Source of the DNA: Sialis fuliginosa
Lineage: Eukaryota > Arthropoda > Insecta > Megaloptera > Sialidae
Assembly (NCBI GenBank): GCA_961205875.1
Contig: OY540815.1
Location: 3,224,001-3,288,000 of the forward strand
DNA length: 64,000 nt
Direction: 5' to 3'
Part shown: piece after piece, positions 21,782 to 33,066 of the stretch
Numbering within the stretch: the stretch's first letter is position 1
Layout of the letters: each line of letters begins with the position of its first letter
The notes under the pieces: model-generated
Database searches by the model: none
The model's input: the letters and a program-made list of their open reading frames with translations, nothing else
Told to the model about the DNA's origin: nothing
Made by a program: the position numbers and the translations under genes

Positions 21782-22872
21782 TGTATTATAAATATGATAT
21801 TTGTTTGGGTAGAGTGTGGGTGGAATTTGCGATGCTGCTTCATGGCATGTTTTTACTTTAAAATGGTATGAGCCAATGAAACTTCATACATAAAAACACG
21901 AAATAGGTAATTTTTGTCTAAAACGAACCCCATTTACACATCACTTTTGGGCCCCTGATGATTTTTTTTGAGTAATTGTCATCAAAGTAATGCATACAAC
22001 CCATTTTCATCGAAATGTGACATGTATATATTTTTTTAGTATTTTCAAAAAAATCACTTTTTGGTCAAATTTTCAAAACCGCTTTCAATTTTGATGATTT
22101 TATGCTTGTAGTCCAAGTAAATTAGATATTTTAAAAGAACAAAATCATAATGTTTTGATAGGTACATTGTCCACGAACTCTTAGTAGGGTTTGGAATAAG
22201 AGCCCGAAAAGTTCCCACCTAATTCGAGGAGGGAACATCCCCTTTCACGTGAAAAACAACCCCCGTTGTGGAATTTATTCCAGTTATATATTTTACCATA
22301 TTTTGATGGTTAATATTACTAAAAAATCTTCTTCATATAAATAATAGAATGCACGTTTGTGAAAAATGGGCAAAAAATCAATAATAAACGCTTGAAAAAA
22401 AAATCGTACTACATAGATCTCATAGAGGTGATTCCGTTCTACAATTCTTTTTATAATCATTTTTTACGTTAAGTCCGCCTTCACTTTGAGCATCGATTGC
22501 GAGAGAAGGCTGGGAATTAGCCGAATAGAACACATGACATTTTTTACGTAGTATTTCATGTAGAATCTTTAATTCCTGTTATATTTTTTTCTCTGAACAA
22601 TGGTTCGTATAAAAAATGAGGAAAACTGGGATAAATTACATTCCGGGGGTAGTTTTTTACGTAAAACGGGATGTTCCATCTACGATTTAGGTGGAAACTT
22701 TTATCTCTTATTCCGACCTTACTGAGAGTTCGTGGACAAAGTATCAAAACTTTATAATTTTTGTCTTCTAATATGGCGAATTTTAATCTAATTACCGTGG
22801 ACTATAATGAGTAACAACTTTTACGCACTATTACGACTCGATCTGCAAAAATTTCTTATTTTCGACCCACCC

Positions 22873-24012
22873 AAATGACCTTATAGAAATTAAAACAGTA
22901 AAATTTTTGATATTCAGTTTTTTTTATTTATTTTATTTAATACGTATTTATTGTGTTTTGAAGAAACGTAATTCTATTGAAATTATTATTTTTTAATTTA
23001 AACCAAAAAATTCGAATGACGAATTTTTTCAATAATTCGGAATTTTATGCAACTGATTATCTTATCTTAAATTCGACATTTTTTAGTATTTAAAAATTTA
23101 GAATTGTATTTAATCTTTATTTCTAGTCGTTAAAACCATTATTTTATTCATAGTTTAAAATTTATCTCTATTTACAGATACATACGAAAAATGGAGTCGA
23201 TAAAAAAGAGGAATTATAAAAAATATTTTGGACGAAATAAGGTAAAACTTTTGTTATTTTCATTATCACTAATGTTGATTATTTTATAAAATAAAATACA
23301 TCTTATGTCTCTCCAATGATACCAAATGCATTGCTATCTAGAAACTAGAAAAAATCTCATATTATAACTATAACTATGCAGTCATTGAATGAATCGCCCA
23401 AACTTTAATTTTCAATATCCTATAAAAATATGTAGACATATATTTTATACTATATTTTATAGACACTACAGTATTAAAGTTACCGCCTTGTGTCAATATA
23501 AGAACGTATTTACTAAACAGTTTATTTATATTCTGTATTTGTTTGGCCTTTCTACCGATTTTCCATGAAATCAATTTGACCGCTCTGAATGAAAGACGAG
23601 CGTTTGTTAATTTTGACTGACGAGATTGTATTTGTAATGTTTAATTAATTATAGACATCTGATGGAAATTGTTTTGTCAGTGTGAAATCACAGACTGGAT
23701 TTATATAAATCTACCGTATCGAAGTAAAAACGATTAACAGAATTTGTTGATATAGTGAATTTAAAAAGCCTTAGAATATACTTTCTTATTGTTACATTAG
23801 GGTGTTTTAAAAAAATCGCTCCTATTGGCCAATGTTTTAGCTTTGGATCTAAAAAAAATCTGTCAAAATTTCAGACTCATAGATCAAACCTGTGAATGAC
23901 GCAAACAGTTTTATTTCTATTTAATTAACATGTCTTACGCTTGAATAGTAATGAATACCCCATTGATTTTATAAACAATGGAAATGATGAATATTTTTCG
24001 ATATGTCTAGTA
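22873..24012. other. No gene seen
   Basis: AT-rich sequence. TTAGGGTGTTTTAAAAAAAT at about 23,808 is faintly mirrored by AAAAAAACCACCCTA at 27,941, which could mark an older outer element. The evidence is too weak to call it. A minus frame at 23,374-23,574 has no recognisable motif. Confidence 0.4.
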
Positions 24013-25210
24013 GTCCAGTAATTTTAGATATTTTCAACCAATCTGTGAAAAAAATAACAGTTAATAACGTGTAAAAAGTCTCCAACGATATCGTGCCGGC
24101 GTTGAGATATTGAAGGTCTAATGTCACGAAAAACTGTAATTCGCAAATATCTTGCTTTCTATAGCTCGGAGGTCAATGAGGGTTATTATATAAATGGTTA
24201 ATTTATTAAATTTTTATGAAAAAAAGTTTTCTCCATTTTTGTTTTAAAACAACCGTTTTCGTATTAGAGCGTGGAGAAAGTATGGCTTTATTTCTCATAC
24301 GGTATGACGCACTGTATGGGATTTGACTATTTGCACGTGAAAAATTACAGAGTAAACAATTTTTTATATGATGTATCATTCGGATATATTAAAAAATAAT
24401 TTTTAATCAATTTTAATCACATTTAGTAGAATTACACAATACACACATAGCGATTTATGAAAAATTACCATTTCTGTCCAATTTTGTGTACAAAATCTAT
24501 CCTAAGCTTTTGCAAAGTTATTTAATCGTTCTACTAAAATAAGCTTTGGACGTATCGAGTAGAAAAGGTAGATAATTGTTTTAAATTGACCTGCATTTAA
24601 CAATAGGCCTACGTCAAAAATTAAAAAATCGAAAAAAATTATTTTATTATAAAATGCACCCTGTTTAATGTTTTATGTGTAGTTATGTTATAATACAAAC
24701 ATGTATTTAAATATTTTTTTGCTAGAAAAATTTCTATTCATTAAACAGTGTGCATTTTACTAAATCTGATCAAAAATGATTTTTTAGTAAATCCGAATGA
24801 TACATCATAATAATATAGAGAATTGTTTACTCTTTAATTTTTGCCCTGTAACTTTTCAAATGCAAATAGTCATATACAAACAGTCAAATCCCATACAGTG
24901 CGTCATACCGTATGAGAATATTCTTTCTCCATGCTCTACCATGAAAACGGTTGTTTCAAAACAAAAATAGAGTATGGAGAGAACCATTTTTCTTAAGAAT
25001 TTAATAATAATAATAATAATTGACCTCCAGCCATAGGAAGCGAGATATTCGCGAATGACAGTTTTTAGTGACATAAGACCTTCAATATCTCGCAACGCCT
25101 GTACGATATCGTTGGGGATTTTTTACACGGTATTAAAACCCCGTAACGAAGTATACAAAAAATCAACTAACAGATATTTTTTTCGCAGTTTAAATCTAAA
25201 ATGATTGGCC
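24013..25210. mobile_element. Foldback of the AGTCCAGTA family, large core
   Basis: The left end GTCCAGTAATTTTAGATATT is followed by GATATCGTGCCGGCGTTGAG, GACCTCCGAGC (inverted) and TACGGTATGACGCACTGTAT (inverted). All of these return inverted in the right half around a turn near 24,580. The right terminus has decayed (AAAATGATTGGCC for AAAATTACTGGAC). A shorter relative is at 53,946-54,295 and a third at 61,110-61,496. No transposase is present. Confidence 0.75.
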
Positions 25211-25220
25211 TATATGTATC

Positions 25221-26605
25221 TAGGGGTGAACCGGAATTCCGGTCCGGCCGGAATTCACGATTTTATTCTGGTTCCGGTTCCGGCCAGAACTGATAAATTC
25301 TGGCCTAATTTTGCCGGAATTTTGAAATTTAATTATTATTACTCACTACTAAGGAATTCATAAATAATATATGTAATTTTTGTTTAAAAATTAAACATAA
25401 AAATAATAATTATGATATAACAACATTTTATTAACAAAAATTTTAACGGAAACAATCATATCGGTATAATAGTCCAGGCTGGCTAGGCTAAAATTACCTA
25501 AATAGGAATGTTTGAGAACAGTTTTAATACTTACAGGATGAGTTACAAAAGTGGTGTAGAATAATACCCTAATTTTGCTCCGATTTTGGTTGTCCGCGAC
25601 AGGAGTTTCAATTTGCAAAATTCTTCAGATTTTCTGTTTTTTTTTTTTGCTAAATAGCGGTCTAAATAAGTATTATACAAAAAAAAGTTTCAAATAAAAA
25701 TTAAACGCTACAAAATTCTCTATAACCTCCATTTTTGAAAAAAATTAAAAAATTCATTTGTTTATCCGCTACGCTGATTAAAATGGCTGAAAACACAGTT
25801 TTTTTAAGCTTTAATAACTAACAAAGTTAAAAGTTTTTTAAATTGATACCCCTGGAAAATAAACATTCTATAGTACAGAACATTCACTGAAAATTAGGAC
25901 CTGATATCTTCAAATGTTTTTGTTTTATTAAATTGTTAATAATGGAATCATGCTTGTCTTTGATTAACAATAAAAGTTTTTGTAAAACCTTTATTTTTGT
26001 ATAACTGTGTATATGTGTTCTCAAAGACTTATATAATCGATTCCCATCATAAAAAATTAAAATATGTCTCCGAGAATAACCTCTCCGAATAGACTTATCT
26101 AACAGTATTGTTTATAATAATACATCATATGTACTATAGTAATGCATTGGTGCTTTAATTTCGAATCGTAGGCATTATTTTATCTATACAAATTTATACC
26201 ATCTTTTCTATTACTTTGTCTAAATGCTGTTTATCACATTTATAATTTACCACTTGAAATGTAATTTTATTCGATCGAAAAGAACGATGATAAACATACA
26301 ATTTAAAACATTCGATCTTAGGAAGCTGTTCAAAAATTACAGGATATGTAAAAAAGGTTCTTTTTATAATACATACATACTACTATTTCAAAACTACCAT
26401 ATAAAATAATGCTACATTTATTAATTTAAGATAATAATATACAAACGCATGCATTATTATTTTAATTATTTAGTTATTATTATTAATATGAATAGAACTT
26501 TTTGAAAAAAGAATCCGGTTCCGGCCAGAATTCCGACCGGACTTTTTTTGTGAATTCCGATAATTCCGGTTCCGGCCGGAATTGAAAAGTTCCGGTACAC
26601 CTCTA
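25221..26605. mobile_element. hAT-like element, 1.4 kb, decayed ends
   Basis: The left TAGGGGTGAACCGGAATTCC is mirrored by the right end that reads inwards TAGAGGTGTACCGGAACTTT. Both sides continue with repeated CCGGTTCCGGCC blocks. The flanking octamers TATGTATC and TAGGTAAC agree at 6 of 8 positions, consistent with an aged 8-bp duplication. The interior has only short frames (for example 25,391-25,618 minus) without hAT transposase motifs. Confidence 0.65.
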
Positions 26606-26826
26606 TAGGTAACACCGAAAAATTGATTTAGAGTAAGCTATCGAGTTGACAAAAATCGCGGAATTTTAGGTACTAAAAAGTTATAAAGTTGCAGTCGCGA
26701 AGCAGAGAAACAATCGAATATTTAAGAAACAAAGGAAAATAAGATTAACTACCCATCTGTTTGAGCCCTCTCCCCCTTCCTCTTTACCGCGGAGTCCTTG
26801 GAGAAACGCGCCGACTAAATCAGTTT
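26606..26826. other. GC-richer unassigned piece
   Basis: Positions 26,750-26,826 are less AT-rich (GAGCCCTCTCCCCCTTCC and following) and lie just downstream of the minus-strand coding-like segment of family X. No function was recognised. Confidence 0.3.
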
Positions 26827-27054
26827 CTAAAAAAAGTTTTGCTCCACTCCCAACAAAATTCTGAGTACGCCTATGTCACGTTGATTGTGGTAATGAGCGC
26901 CAGGGGTTAAATAAAACTCAGACCCATGATGTGCTTGCGTACCCCTGTATCTCCTGACCCTCTCAGACACTGGTAACGATATATTTTCCAATAAACGCTG
27001 AGCCGCTCTTTCAAAGCTATGCGTCTTTAATATTTCATACTGGTTTTTGCGCAT
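26827..27054 (-). CDS. Unidentified 75-codon segment in family X repeat
   Basis: The frame starts at an ATG (27,054) and ends TAG near 26,827. It has a balanced, charged composition (YEILKTHSFERAAQRLLENI, then SERVRRYRGTQAHHGSEFYL). The decayed sister at 40,008-40,145 keeps YEILKTHS-like, TQAHH and SEFYLTP blocks despite a stop and frameshift. That retention hints at a real, once-translated product of the repeat or of a duplicated exon. I do not recognise the family. No membrane segment or signal peptide is seen. The start is the first in-frame ATG and is unproven. Confidence 0.35.
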   Translation of the reverse strand: MRKNQYEILKTHSFERAAQRLLENISLPVSERVRRYRGTQAHHGSEFYLTPGAHYHNQRDIGVLRILLGVEQNFF

Positions 27055-27950
27055 GTTTTAGTCGGCATTCTGATTTTTTTTATTATATAAAGTTTTTCAC
27101 ACACTAAAACTGGTTAAATGTTTTGATTTGCACTTGTTCCTCGTAGATCTAATCGTGATTATATAACTTCAGACCAAAACCAGCATGCTGGCTGTTCTGA
27201 GTATCGAGTTATACTGATTTTAAATTTACGCTAGCGCGCAAAATGATCGCTGTGCATTTGTTTGTCTATAAAATCTTCTAATTAATAAATAAAAATAAAT
27301 TAATATCACTAAAATTCAAAAGCCTGTATATTAATTTAGAAAACAACGCGTCTACTTTTTACAATTTGCTCTTTGTTTTCGTATTTCTTATGATTTTTAC
27401 GAATATTTGAATATTCACAATTTTTTAATTCATATTTAAAAAACTTTAATCAAAAAATTAAAATTGTCATTGCGTAGAGAATATATTCTAATATAGTGTT
27501 ATTTTTGTTTCAATTAAATTAATTAATATTTACAGGCGAAATCATGGAAATACGAAATGAACATTTCTTTTTATTATATGACGTTTTTCTCTCAAAAAAA
27601 ACTGGTTAAATGTTTTGATTTGTACTTGTACATCGTAGATCTAATGGAGATGTTTAACTTGAGACCAAAACTAGCGTGAAAGCTGCTCTGAATGTCGAAC
27701 TATACTAATATAAATTTACACTAGCGCGTAAAATAACCTCTGCACTTTTAGCCTCCCTCTGTCCGTACCGCATTGTTTATTGGGTACAGATCTATACACC
27801 GGTTAAAATTATTCCAAAATCATCACAATCGAATTTTTAGTTTCTGAGTTATTCAATGGTTTTAGATCACTCTTTACATCAAGTTTCTGAAAAACCCCCT
27901 TCTAGTATCTGACGTGAAACATTAGACGTTATTCACGTCAAAAAAACCAC
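26830..27950 (-). repeat. Family X repeat, copy 1, minus, with inner duplication
   Basis: In minus orientation it runs from GACGTGAATAACGTCTAATG (near 27,935) through TCTAAAACCATTGAATAACT to the coding-like segment. ACTGGTTAAATGTTTTGATT occurs twice (27,110 and 27,600), so about 490 bp is tandemly duplicated. It is matched by 38,780-40,150. The site used by a hAT element in the other copy is empty here (ATACTCAGAACAGCC in minus orientation). Confidence 0.7.
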
Positions 27951-28352
27951 CCTATTATAGGTGAGTACATACATTATACATTTATATAAAATTAGTTAAA
28001 ATATAAGTATTTGGAAGCCAAAACGATATATAATATAATTAGCTATCAACCGGTAAAACTTATCTCTAGTATACATGATTTTGTAGCCTAAGAACCAATT
28101 TACTTTAGCTTTAAAAAAATTCATTAATAAATACATTCGAAACGTCCCAATGTACCCCAATCTCCCCTATGGTTCTCCATACCGTTATTTATAAAGTTAT
28201 AAATAGTATAAAACAAGCAAAAAATAATAACTTTAGTAATGGACTTGATAAGTCAAACCATACGCGTGAAATTCGAACATATTTCAAGTTTATACTTTAT
28301 TATAATTTCTTTTAAAAATCATTGAAGAAAAATGGTTTGAGTTCAAGTTTGC
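27951..28352. other. No feature seen
   Basis: AT-rich sequence with no supported frame or repeat boundary. Confidence 0.4.
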
Positions 28353-28445
28353 TAACTTTGAAATATGTATAGCGATTTAGTTCGGGTTCAGGTTCATGAA
28401 AAATACGGTTTTTCAGAGTTCAGATTCGGGTCCAGGTTTAGATCC
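28353..28445. repeat. Possible hAT-end fragment
   Basis: TTCGGGTTCAGGTTCATG and TTCGGGTCCAGGTTTAG, followed by ATCCCTGG, resemble the degenerate GGTTC-rich subterminal region and CCCTG end of hAT MITEs such as 30,192-30,578. A partner end was not found. Confidence 0.25.
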
Positions 28446-29485
28446 CTGGTTGTAACTGTAACTACGGCCAAACGTCGATACAAATTAGATATACTTTTGT
28501 ATATGTATAATGCAAATACATTTCTGTATTCAATTTATACAATGCCGTGTCGATATATAAATAAAACTGAACTTTTCTATCCTTCTTAATATTTATAGAA
28601 TATCGATTTCTTCCTGGAAGTGAACCTCGCATAACCATATTTTATTCAAGTTTTAATATTAAATAACTTGGTCCCAAATTAGAACTACTTATTGATTTTA
28701 CCAGAAAGAATGAAATCAAATATTTAATAATTATGTAAGTAAATTGTGAAACGCAAAAACTGTATTTTTTATTTAACAGTTGATTTTTAAATTAATTATA
28801 AACAATTTCATGCTTCGTATATACACGCCAATTATTTTTCATGGTATAATTAAATAACTGATTGTTAATAAACATGCATAACTTGTTTTGTGTTTTTGTT
28901 GTGATGTTTTTAACAGAATATTCTGAGAACTCATTAAATTTTGATAACAAAACACTGTCTACACGAGTCATTCAGACGACAATATGAGTAACTACACAAA
29001 ATTTTCAACTATACAAAATTTTCATTATTCTTCGACTGAAAATCAGCAAAATACCGCTTCAACGCATCCATGATTTATTGGCTTACATTAAAATAACATA
29101 TAAGCGTTTTTTAACTTTATTCGAAGTAGGTACTGTTACTAACAATAAATCTTTTGGTACAAAAACACATATTATTTATAAGGGAGAGTAGGGATATGAA
29201 TTCAGATGAATCTATTGGGTGGTTCTATCGCTAGACGAGTTATAAGATAAAAATGTGAATTTAAAGTATGTCATAAAACAGCATTCAATGCGATCTACCG
29301 TACAGTTTGAGAGAAATTAATTATGAAAGTTAATACTTTTAATACGGGAGAATCATACTGGCAACTATATGTATTTGCATAAATCAGATTAGATAAATTA
29401 GACAAAAGTATAAAAAACTAAATATTAGATTTATTGAATATTACAGATTATTTCAAAATAAAAAAGGTACTTTTTGTGATAAATA
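28446..29485. other. No feature seen
   Basis: About 1 kb of AT-rich sequence without internal repeats, matching copies in the window, or a coding frame. It could be true single-copy DNA. Confidence 0.45.
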
Positions 29486-29489
29486 TTAA

Positions 29490-30160
29490 GGGGGCAGACC
29501 CATTTAGAATTTTGAAAAAAATCATTTTTTTGCATTTTCTCAAAGTAGAATATTTCAAAAGTATTCTCTGAAAATTTCAGACAAATGTCCTGTCCATAGA
29601 CGATTCAGTGTAAGTTTCAAAATATATTTTTTATCTGCATGCAAATCATACTCAAAATTTTAAACGCGTTTTTCTCGAAACAATGTTTTCGAAGTCGGAT
29701 CACTCTTGAGAACGGCTTTGCCGATCCGATCGGTTTGAAATTTTCTTACTTATTCTATACATAATTGTCCTTCGGATGGACGAAGGATTTTTTTTGGACT
29801 ATTATTATTTTTTTTATAGCCGAAAATGCGAGTGAAATTTTAGTCGAATAAAGAACTTTGACTTTCATTTTGTGAAAATTCAAAATTTTTCAAATCCTTT
29901 CGTTCATCTGGAGCATTATGTCATTAACTAATGATCCCTTTTTTTTATTTCAGATGATCTAGTGACGAGCAGCAGTGATCACGGCAAAACACTTTTTTTG
30001 GACCCCTCCCAAATTTGCTGTATCCGACTTATTTTTTAATATTTTGCCATAAAAAAATTATAATATTTTCTGTAAATACATATTTTTCATATTTATATTT
30101 GTTATTAATTATTTTAATGCGTGACCAAAAAAAAAATCCTAAGAAACTGGGTCTGCCGCC
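29490..30160. mobile_element. TTAA-flanked non-autonomous transposon 1
   Basis: The 671-bp element is bounded by TTAA (29,486-29,489 and 30,161-30,164). Its ends are GGGGGCAGACCCA and TGGGTCTGCCGCC. TTAA targets are used by piggyBac and Kolobok elements; G-rich outer ends fit Kolobok somewhat better, which is inference. The interior holds AAACGCGTTTTTCTCGAAAC (also at 55,057) and TTTTTTATTTCAGATGATCT, which looks like a splice acceptor. No long frame is present. Confidence 0.8.
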
Positions 30161-30191
30161 TTAATTAAAAAATCATACAAATTGTATATTG

Positions 30192-30578
30192 CACTGCTTC
30201 GAACCGTTATTTTTTCGTTTCGGTTTTCGTTCCGGTTCGAGTAAAAAAAAATTTATCAGTTTGGTTCCGGTTTTTGTTCCGGTTCGAGTAAAAAAAAAAT
30301 ATATCGGTTTGGTTCCGGTTTTTGTTCCGAAAATAATAACAGTTTTTCCGGTTTTCGATTCATCTCCGAGTGATTAATTAAAAAAAAATTTATTTGTATT
30401 AAAAAATTCTCTACCATAATTTAGAACATTTTATGGTGTTTGTATGATAATTCTAAACAACTGAAGTAGGGAGTAAGATCATGTTAACGCACATATTTTA
30501 ACATGTACCGAACAAAAAAAAAACGATCTATAATAACGGTTTTTCCGGTTCTCGGTTCAGTTCCGGTTCGAAGCCCTG
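30192..30578. mobile_element. hAT MITE, 387 bp
   Basis: The left CACTGCTTCGAACCG mirrors the right CGGTTCGAAGCCCTG, with repeated GGTTCCGGTTTT subterminal blocks. The flanks GTATATTG (30,184-30,191) and GTATATTT (30,579-30,586) match at 7 of 8, as expected for a hAT duplication. CAGGGCTTCGAACCG is a typical hAT-type terminus. Confidence 0.82.
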
Positions 30579-30719
30579 GTATATTTTATATGTCATAATC
30601 ATCCATGTTTTAATTTCAAGTCTGACAACACCACACTAAAACCATAGATACGACAAAGTATAACACTTACAATAAAGATTACAATAAGATTATAATATTA
30701 ATTTAAAAGTAAATATTAA

Positions 30720-31244
30720 GGCCCTCCGCACACGGAGCAACCGTTTAGCAACGAGAATTGCAAACCAGTTGCCTAAGCAACCGTTTGGTGACTTTGTACG
30801 TGTAACGTAATGGCCCTCCGCACACGGTGCGACTGAAACAAAACTGATTTGCAATCAGTCTCCAACTAGTTTCGTGCAACTGTACTTGCAGGTCGAATTT
30901 CGGTTTCAGTTGCGTGGTTGCATGATATTTTAACTTTATAATTATAATAATATTATTATTTACTTATAAATAAAATTATTAGTTAATTATCATTATTCCT
31001 ATTAATAATTACCTACTTAGTAAGTTCATTCAGAATAAATGATCAGTTAATGAACATTAAATTCGTCGAGGAAGTGGCAAAACATGAAGGTCTATACATA
31101 TACTATAGTCCTGGGTATTCAAGAATGCTTGACATGTTGCCAAACGTCAAAAAAACTTTAAAATTCGTATTTTTTCTTCACGGCAATTCCCATAAAACTG
31201 TTGACTGATCAAGATTGAGTCGCGCTCGTGTGCGGAGCGAGGAC
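30720..31244. mobile_element. TTAA-flanked non-autonomous transposon 2
   Basis: TTAA lies at 30,716-30,719 and 31,245-31,248. The left GGCCCTCCGCACACGGAGC opposes the right GCTCGTGTGCGGAGCGAGGAC read inwards. A second GGCCCTCCGCACACGG sits inside at 30,813, so either the left end is duplicated or a relative is nested. It is piggyBac- or Kolobok-like by target only. Confidence 0.75.
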
Positions 31245-31248
31245 TTAA

Positions 31249-31559
31249 ATCGATTGCAAACAATATTAAAAATTTTAGTACTTTATTAAAAATTATTGAA
31301 AAATAAAGTTCATATATAATAATTTGAAAAGTAATATTATAGTTGTAAACGTATGTATTCGTATTCACTCTATGCGCGTGAATAGAAAAAAGTGGTGTGT
31401 GCTTCACCCACATATATAAGCGCACGGTTGAAGTGAAACTTTTTTTGTTTTCATTAGCTGTGCGAATTAAATAAATAAAGCTAAACATATTAAAATAATA
31501 ATCAAATCTATTATTTTAACACAAAAACTGTATATAAAACATGTAGCCTGACACCAACG
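31249..31559. other. No feature seen
   Basis: AT-rich. A 113-codon minus frame (31,147-31,488) crosses the transposon boundary and has no recognisable motif, so it is not called as a gene. Confidence 0.4.
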
Positions 31560-31564
31560 TAAAC

Positions 31565-31775
31565 TGACTTGAACGTATTCATCTATCTTTCTCTAATACA
31601 TTTACTCATCTCTCTCTCTTTCACGTATAACCGATTTGTACGCAAATCGCTATCATCTACTTTTCTCCTATACATTTACTCATTTCTTTCTTACGCATAA
31701 CCGACGTAAAGTTACTTGTATGCATGCGCTATTCATCCATATTTCTCTTACACATCTAGTTACGCATTTCATCTT
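31565..31775 (+). repeat. Imperfect tandem repeat, about 90-bp units
   Basis: Three diverged units share CATCTA-TTTCTC-TA, ACATTTACTCAT and ACGCATAACCGA (starts near 31,578, 31,648 and 31,730). The composition is C/T-rich. It has no second copy in the window. Confidence 0.55.
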
Positions 31776-32264
31776 TAAAACGTGTCGAATTTTAGATTCT
31801 GTCGAGGTTCGCTAAAGAAGTTTCACTTAAAAAAATAAAAGCGTACAGTATTGACGATTGATTGCCTCGACCGCTGGATACTAATGCTGTTCTACCGTAT
31901 TTACATAATACCAATGGTTAACTAAGGTACTCGAAATTGACTAAATTAAGTCAAGATATTCCGGTCAAACACATTAACCCAGTATTTCCATCTGTGTCTC
32001 TTCCCCTCTCAAACGTAGCTGCAAAACATCATAGAATATCGTACAAAACAGTGGTTACTTGTCGTTATGCAGTAACCCTTCTACGAACCGTTCCCCGAGG
32101 AATATACAAGGAGCTCGACAATAAATTATCAACTCCGCAAAAACAGGCATAAATCGTTTAATGTGTCTGTCTCTGTTTAATTCTCTCTAGTGTGCTTTAC
32201 AACAGTGGTTTACAAAAGCTGTGGCGGAGAATGTGAAATCTTGTTTTTTACTTTTATATATCTG
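31776..32264. other. Unassigned, more balanced composition
   Basis: The segment is less AT-rich than average and contains a 71-codon plus frame (31,937-32,152, starting MTKLSQDIPVKHINP) that I cannot assign. No splice sites or homologous copy support it. Confidence 0.25.
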
Positions 32265-32286
32265 TTACCGGCAATATATGAAATAC

Positions 32287-32324
32287 GGCATTCTATAGAA
32301 TTCCTAGGTATTCTATAGAATGCC
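32287..32324. repeat. 38-bp palindrome module, copy 1
   Basis: Two ATTCTATAGAAT 12-mers (32,290-32,301 and 32,310-32,321) lie 20 bp apart around CCTAGG. The whole is a palindrome with one mismatched pair. Confidence 0.95.
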
Positions 32325-32928
32325 TAAAATCACCAGGCAATGTATGAAATTAATTTGATTATATACATTTCCTAGGCATTCTATAGAATACCTAATTGAT
32401 AGCCGGCAATGTATGAAATATAAACATAAATAGGGTGAATCGATCAATTTTGGTCCAGGTACAGATGTTGCCTTACTTTATGTTATAAAATACTGATGCA
32501 AATATACAATAAAAAAATCTTGGTTCATTCTCGATAGCTGTAGGTAGGTTTCTAAATTATAATTCAATATTGTCGATACAATACTGAATTATTTATCAAA
32601 ATAAACATTTTATATTTACGCGTTATAGGTATAATAGAAAAATGTATGTACTATGTAGGTATATTGTTTCTGTGAATTTGTTATTTTTACAATAAGGGCC
32701 TTAAATCTTACTTAATACACGTCTGGACGAATATGATTATTTTATTTTATTTATTATAATAAATATCAAATGTTATACTATTGTTTATGTGGTTTTGTTA
32801 TTTTAACAATGAAAGACCTAAATCTTACATAATATGAATTTGGACTTTTTAAAATTAATTAAATAATACCTATCTGCTTTATTAATATCATTTTGTCTTT
32901 TATTTCATACATTTCCTAATATTATCAT

Positions 32929-32966
32929 GGCATTCTATAGAATTCCTAGGGATTCTATATAATGCC
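32929..32966. repeat. 38-bp palindrome module, copy 2
   Basis: Same design, with the second 12-mer mutated to ATTCTATATAAT. Confidence 0.9.
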
Positions 32967-33028
32967 TAGGCAAAGTATATAATAAATTTCTATTAAACAA
33001 ATATTTCATACTTTGCCTGAAATCGTCA

Positions 33029-33066
33029 GGCATTGTATAGAATTCCTAGGAATTCTATAGAATGCC
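33029..33066. repeat. 38-bp palindrome module, copy 3
   Basis: Same design, with the first 12-mer mutated to ATTGTATAGAAT. Otherwise it is a perfect palindrome. Confidence 0.9.

Larger units (their letters stand above)
20433..22110. mobile_element. Inner foldback (TACAAGCATAA ends)
   Basis: TACAAGCATAA at 20,433 is mirrored by TTATGCTTGTA at 22,110. TTTGACCAAAAAGTG pairs with CACTTTTTGGTCAAA, and TTTAGGCAAAAATTACC pairs with GGTAATTTTTGTCTAAA. Comparison with the uninterrupted outer right arm (ACTCATTATAGTCC) gives the empty site and suggests a TA duplication. Its middle contains a MITE and a Helitron. Confidence 0.75.
20364..22872. mobile_element. Outer foldback (GGGTGGGTC ends) hosting nested elements
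   Basis: GGGTGGGTCAAAAAAAGTAA at 20,364 mirrors the right end at 22,872 (TTATTTTCGACCCACCC). The outer left arm reads to GCTACTCATT at 20,430. It then resumes at AGTCCAAGTAAATTAGAT (22,110) and runs to about 22,390. The right arm covers about 22,550-22,872, and paired phrases are GTGGAATTTATTCCAG and CTGGGATAAATTACATTCC. The gap in the left arm is filled by a second foldback. Confidence 0.75.

Noticed and set aside
23808..27957. Possible 4-kb outer element with TTAGGGTG and CACCCTAT ends
   Set aside because: Only about 10-12 loosely matching bases at each side. Both ends resemble the common GGGTG-type starts of several families, and no duplication is visible.
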